A stretch of DNA of 10,119 bases from Streptosporangiaceae bacterium (lineage in GTDB: Bacteria > Actinomycetota > Actinomycetes > Streptosporangiales > Streptosporangiaceae), in NCBI GenBank assembly GCA_030045175.1, contig JASIBM010000073.1:1-10119 (forward strand). Direction: 5' to 3'. This document shows positions 7,010 through 10,119 of the stretch, piece by piece (position 1 is the first letter of the stretch; every line of letters starts with the position of its first letter). The notes below the pieces were generated by a model. The model saw only the letters and a list, made by a program, of their open reading frames with translations, did no database searches and was not told the DNA's origin. Made by a program: the position numbers and the translations under genes.

Positions 7010-8077
7010 CTACTTGACGTTCAGGTAGATCAGGCTGCCGGCGCCGACGACCACGCAGTAGATGGCGAACGGGTTGAGCGTGCGGGTCTGGAAGTACTTC
7101 ATCAGGAACCGCACGCACAGGTACGCGGAAACGCCTGCCAGCACGCTGGCGACCAGGATCTGCGGCCTGATGCCGTTGCCCAGTGGGCCGAGCAGGTCAC
7201 CAACCTTCAGCACGCCGGCGGCGAGGATGACCGGGGTGGCGAGCAAGAACGCGAACCTCGCGGCGTCGGCCCTCGGCAGGCCGCGGAACATGCCGGCCAC
7301 CATCGTCACGCCGTCCCTGCTTATGCCGGCCAGCAGGGCGAGGATCTGCGCCGAGCCGATGAGCACGGCCTGCCAGTAGCTCTGCGACGCGAGCCGCTTG
7401 TCCGACGCGATCGCGTCGGCCGTCTCCTGCTGGCGAACCGCGCGCTGGCCGGAGGCGTGCGCGCCAGCCGGGCGAGAGGCGCCGACGACGGCGAGTTCTT
7501 TCTCTTCGACGATCTGCTCGTCCGCCGTCCGGGACTTGCGCGGGCGGAACCTTTCAGCGAGGAACAAGATCACGCCGTTGACGATGAGGAAGATGGCCGC
7601 GCGGCTCGGCACGCCGAAGAACACGCGGAACTTGTGCTCGAGCAGCAAGCCGACGATGCCGACAGGGACGGTAGCGAAGATGATCATCCAGGCCAGCTTC
7701 TGGTCGGTGGTCGTGACCTCGACGGGCCGGCGGAAGCTGGGCCGCAGCGAGGTGAAGAAGCCCTTGATGATCCTGACCCAGTCGCGCCAGAAGTAGACAG
7801 CGATCCCGATCGCGGTCGCGACGTGCAGGCCGACGATGATGGCGAGGTAGGGCGACTCCGGCGCGCCGACGTTCATGTCCGTCTGCCAGCCGTGGCCGAT
7901 CAGCGCCGGTAGCAGCACGTTGTGGCCGAGGCTGGAAACAGGGAACAGCTCGGTGATGCCCTGGACCAGGCCGATGACGACGGCCTGGAAGTAGGTCAGG
8001 TGACCCGAGGAGTGGCTCGCCGCCTGGGCCAGCTGCTGGGTCGCCGACAGTGCCAGGTGATGGGCCAGATGCGCCAT
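7010..8077 (-). CDS. uppP: undecaprenyl-diphosphate phosphatase UppP (BacA family)
   Basis: A multi-pass membrane enzyme that dephosphorylates undecaprenyl diphosphate so that the lipid carrier can be reused for peptidoglycan; overexpression in the family gives bacitracin resistance. Seen: motif 1 QGITELFPVSSLGH (39-52) with Glu43 and His52, and motif 2 AGISRDGVTMVAGM (from 250) with Arg254, matching the catalytic Glu, His and Arg of the family. There are about eight hydrophobic segments. At 355 residues it is longer than the usual 270-280. The extra length is a roughly 25-30 residue N-terminal extension and a charged cytoplasmic loop at about 177-231 (RPRKSRTADEQIVEEKEL onward). The first Glu of E. 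coli motif 1 is Gln39 here, a substitution common in this family. Start ATG 8077 has AGAGGAA 5 nt upstream. It is divergent from the secreted repeat protein. Confidence 0.94.
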   Translation of the reverse strand: MAHLAHHLALSATQQLAQAASHSSGHLTYFQAVVIGLVQGITELFPVSSLGHNVLLPALIGHGWQTDMNVGAPESPYLAIIVGLHVATAIGIAVYFWRDWVRIIKGFFTSLRPSFRRPVEVTTTDQKLAWMIIFATVPVGIVGLLLEHKFRVFFGVPSRAAIFLIVNGVILFLAERFRPRKSRTADEQIVEEKELAVVGASRPAGAHASGQRAVRQQETADAIASDKRLASQSYWQAVLIGSAQILALLAGISRDGVTMVAGMFRGLPRADAARFAFLLATPVILAAGVLKVGDLLGPLGNGIRPQILVASVLAGVSAYLCVRFLMKYFQTRTLNPFAIYCVVVGAGSLIYLNVK

Positions 8078-8091
8078 GACTTCCTCTCGCT

Positions 8092-8114
8092 CCGCGGGTG
8101 GTCCACCCCCGCGG
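8092..8114 (-). promoter_or_regulatory. GC-rich hairpin in the uppP leader
   Basis: CCGCG-GGTGG pairs with CCACC-CC-CGCGG, about nine base pairs with a two-base bulge and a three-base loop. On the uppP transcript it would stand just upstream of the AGAGGAA Shine-Dalgarno (8081-8087) without covering it. It could protect the mRNA or modulate initiation; no role is proven by the sequence. Confidence 0.35.
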
Positions 8115-8140
8115 CAGCAAGGATATTCACGTCAGCGCGA

Positions 8141-8231
8141 CGGCGTGGCCAACTCACCGTACCGTTGCCGATCAGATGCGTACCCTGCTCGGCAGATCAG
8201 GCCACGCCGATGATGATCACGCCGTACGGTG
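8141..8231. promoter_or_regulatory. divergent promoter region with two interleaved inverted repeats
   Basis: CGGCGTGGCC (8141-8150) is the exact inverse of GGCCACGCCG (8200-8209), and CACCGTAC (8155-8162) is the inverse of GTACGGTG (8224-8231). The second pair puts a TACGGT (TANNNT) on each strand: 8225-8230 on plus, 8 nt before the ATG at 8239, and 8156-8161 on minus, giving uppP a leader of about 70 nt. The two divergent genes may therefore share near-identical -10 sequences. Confidence 0.35.
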
Positions 8232-8238
8232 GTATTCC

Positions 8239-9387
8239 ATGCGGAAACCCTCGATCGGGCGATTTCTGGCCGTTGCCGCCGCAGCGGCCGTGGTGCTGGT
8301 GCCGGGGATCGCCTCGGCCCAGCGTGTGACCGCAGCGCCGGGGTGGCGCACCGTCTCCACGGTTCCCTCGCCGTCGCTCTTGCTCGGCGTGGCCGCCGCT
8401 GACCAGGCGCAGGCCTGGGCGGTGGGCTGGGGTGGCTCGGTCAGCGCGATGGCCCCCGTGGTCAGGGCCTGGAACGGATCGCACTGGGCGGCGGTTAGCC
8501 TGCCGTCCGGCGTGGTGTCGGGCCTGGGCACGACCCCGGTCCTGGACACCGTCACCGCCGCCGCGTCGGCCTCGGCCAATGCGTGGGCGTTCACCGAGTC
8601 AGGCCACTGGCTGCACCTGGCCGGCACGACCTGGACCGGGGGCCACTTCACCAGCCCGGTGCCGCAGGTGCAGTCGTCGCTGGCGATCGGGCCGACGGAG
8701 ACGTGGGCGTTCGGCGGGACCGTGTCCAAGTCGTCGGTGTCCTCGCCGTTCGCCGCGGTGTTCACGGCAGGTCACGGCTGGCGGCGGACGCCGGTGCCGG
8801 GCAAGGGCATGATCGTCGCGGCCAGCGCGGTGTCGCCCACCGACGTCTGGGCCGTGATCGGCACCGGGGCGCTCGGCATCACGTCGACGGGAAGCGGCCT
8901 GCTGCACCGGTCAGCGGGAAAGTGGCAAGCGGTGACCAGCCTGCCCGCGCAGCTACGCAACGCCGAGCTGGGCGCGGTGCTCGCTCGCAGTGACTCCAAC
9001 GTGTGGGTCGGCGGGGCGGTCAGCAATAGCGCGCATGGCACGACCGAGGCGGTCGGCCACTGGAACGGCACCGCCTGGACGGTCCGCACGCTGCCCGCTG
9101 CCGCGTCGGCGGCCAAGTTCCACGTCGTCAGCATCGTCCCCGACGGATCAGGAGGACTCTGGGCGCTCGGCTTCAGCGTCAGCAAGACCGGCAATGCGAT
9201 CTCGTCCAGGCTGTGGCACCTGACCGCGGGCCGGTGGACCGGCCCGGTCGAGCCAGTGCTCGCGCAGCGGGCCGCTGCGCTCGTGGGGCTCGCCGCCGCC
9301 GCGCACTCAGTCTGGGGCGTCGGCGACGCAGGCGTGAGCACGCAACGCCCGGACGGCCTGATCGCGCTCGAGGGCCCTACGCCCTAG
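8239..9387 (+). CDS. secreted protein with about seven Trp-centred beta-propeller-like repeats
   Basis: A 382-residue exported protein of unknown function. Residues 1-27 form a Sec signal peptide (MRKP..., hydrophobic core, ASA cleavage before Gln28); there is no lipobox or later membrane segment. The mature part repeats a unit of roughly 50 residues with a [AVTL]W[AVG]xG/F core at Trp60, 116, 156, 204, 256, 308 and 359. It is often followed by a second strand such as AWNGSHWAAVSLP, HWNGTAWTVRTLP or LWHLTAGRWTGPV. Seven units suggest a seven-bladed propeller of the kind found in many actinobacterial secreted proteins; the blade count is my inference. ATG 8239 is chosen because it starts the signal peptide; the frame stays open for 47 codons upstream without coding-like features. 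A TACGGT lies 8 nt upstream. It converges on another propeller-type gene. Confidence 0.8.
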   Translation: MRKPSIGRFLAVAAAAAVVLVPGIASAQRVTAAPGWRTVSTVPSPSLLLGVAAADQAQAWAVGWGGSVSAMAPVVRAWNGSHWAAVSLPSGVVSGLGTTPVLDTVTAAASASANAWAFTESGHWLHLAGTTWTGGHFTSPVPQVQSSLAIGPTETWAFGGTVSKSSVSSPFAAVFTAGHGWRRTPVPGKGMIVAASAVSPTDVWAVIGTGALGITSTGSGLLHRSAGKWQAVTSLPAQLRNAELGAVLARSDSNVWVGGAVSNSAHGTTEAVGHWNGTAWTVRTLPAAASAAKFHVVSIVPDGSGGLWALGFSVSKTGNAISSRLWHLTAGRWTGPVEPVLAQRAAALVGLAAAAHSVWGVGDAGVSTQRPDGLIALEGPTP

Positions 9388-9399
9388 CAGACCAGACGA

Positions 9400-9413
9400 C
9401 GATGGTGCCATCG
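9400..9413. terminator. small hairpin between convergent propeller genes
   Basis: CGATGG-TG-CCATCG gives about five base pairs with a four-base loop in the 49-bp gap between two gene ends. It is weak and has no U-tract, but it is the only structure in the gap and is symmetric enough to act on both strands. Confidence 0.25.
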
Positions 9414-9436
9414 AACAACAGGGGAGCATAAGAAAC

Positions 9437-10119
9437 TCAACCTCGGCCCGTGGCGCCAAGTCTGCTCGTACCGGCCAGGCTGACGCCGAGTACCGCGTTG
9501 TTGTCGGTGCCGACGTAGACGAAGCCGTAGGCCGCCACCGGGCTCGAGTCGACCTCCCCGTCGGTCTGCCGCACCCACACCAGGTGTCCTGACGTGGTGA
9601 TCGCGTAGAGGCTGCCAGAATCGTTGTTCATGCTATTGCCGACGTACACGACACCGCGGCTCACGAACGGGCTCGAGACGACGGACCCGCCGAGCCGGTA
9701 CCGCCACAGCCGCGCGCCGGTTTTCGCGTCGAGAGCGTAAAGGTCGCCGTTCTTGCTGCCGACGTAGACCTCGCCACGGGAGGCGAAGGGGGTGTCCACC
9801 ACCGCGCCGCCGGTCGGTCGTCGCCATCGGAGCTGGCCATTCCCGGCATCGAACGCGTAGACGTCGTGGTCGGCGCTGCCGATGTAGACGATGCCCTCCG
9901 CGACAGCAGGGCTGGAATCGATCGGGCCGCCAGTGCGCTGACGCCAGATGACCTGCCCCGTGCGCGCGCTCATCGCGTAAAGATAATGATCGTCGCTGCC
10001 GACGTAGACGATACCGTGGTCGACCACGGGGCTGGAATCGACCGTATCGCCGGTCGACTGGGTCCACAAGGTGACGCCATTCGTGGCATCCAGCGCGTGG
10101 ACGTTACCATAGCCGTCGC
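9437..10119 (-). CDS. PQQ-like (WD40-like outer) beta-propeller protein, C-terminal part (5' end outside window)
   Basis: The frame is open to the right edge, so the N-terminus is missing; 227 residues are visible. It consists of PQQ-type propeller blades with a period of about 40 residues and the pattern GxxVxSSPvVxxGxVYVGSxDxxLYAxDAxTGxxxW, for example DSSPVVDHGIVYVGSDDHYL and YALDAKTGARLWRYR. Five blades begin within the window and one partial blade (DGYGNVHALDATNGVTLW) runs off the edge. The fourth has a short insertion, SMNNDSG, and the last degenerates before the stop. Such domains occur in BamB, PQQ dehydrogenases and, in actinobacteria, in extracytoplasmic sensor domains of Ser/Thr kinases or stand-alone secreted proteins. 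Which applies depends on the missing N-terminus. A true PQQ enzyme is unlikely, since no catalytic segments are seen. Confidence 0.88.
   Translation of the reverse strand, partial: DGYGNVHALDATNGVTLWTQSTGDTVDSSPVVDHGIVYVGSDDHYLYAMSARTGQVIWRQRTGGPIDSSPAVAEGIVYIGSADHDVYAFDAGNGQLRWRRPTGGAVVDTPFASRGEVYVGSKNGDLYALDAKTGARLWRYRLGGSVVSSPFVSRGVVYVGNSMNNDSGSLYAITTSGHLVWVRQTDGEVDSSPVAAYGFVYVGTDNNAVLGVSLAGTSRLGATGRG

Noticed and set aside
8214..8221. TGATCACG near the secreted protein promoter as a third copy of the 54-bp element
   Set aside because: Only eight bases match and there is no GATCATGAGG at the expected distance.
8098..8238. Upstream extension of the secreted repeat protein to GTG/ATG-like starts near 8098
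   Set aside because: It would bury the signal peptide after 47 odd residues, and the region contains promoter-like inverted repeats. ATG 8239 is the natural start.

Overview
The window is high-GC, densely packed actinobacterial chromosome. The GC-rich third codon positions, GTG starts, TANNNT-type -10 elements close to start codons, a GAACN4GTTC LexA box, and actinobacterial forms of RlmN, TypA and UppP all fit a Streptosporangiales/Streptomyces-like actinomycete. The genus cannot be fixed from sequence alone. There are no tRNA, rRNA, CRISPR array, transposase, phage or plasmid signals.

Layout, left to right: (1) the 3' end of rlmN (+); (2) a left-handed beta-helix (hexapeptide) acyltransferase (+); (3) a small uncharacterised actinobacterial protein (-) that overlaps the acyltransferase gene tail-to-tail by 65 bp and has a perfect LexA/SOS-box half-site pair in its promoter; (4) a secreted lipoprotein with a possible DUF3558-like C-terminal half (-); (5) a two-gene nitrate/sulfonate/taurine-type ABC importer operon, permease then ATPase (-). 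Its ATPase stop overlaps the start of a 30-codon ORF that looks like the leftover N-terminus of a substrate-binding protein; (6) a short C-terminal PIN-domain remnant (+); (7) typA/bipA (+); (8) uppP, undecaprenyl-diphosphate phosphatase (-), convergent with typA across a strong hairpin; (9) a secreted protein with about seven Trp-centred beta-propeller-like repeats (+); (10) the C-terminal part of a PQQ-like beta-propeller protein (-), cut by the right edge.

Most of this is housekeeping (23S rRNA methylation, ribosome-associated GTPase, cell-wall lipid carrier recycling) mixed with envelope and exported proteins. I see no obvious new multi-gene system. The points most worth a second look are the SOS-controlled small gene with an apparently leaderless start, two intergenic hairpin elements of the same 54-bp length with identical ends but different interiors, the transporter operon that seems to have lost its binding protein, and the adjacent convergent pair of unrelated beta-propeller proteins.
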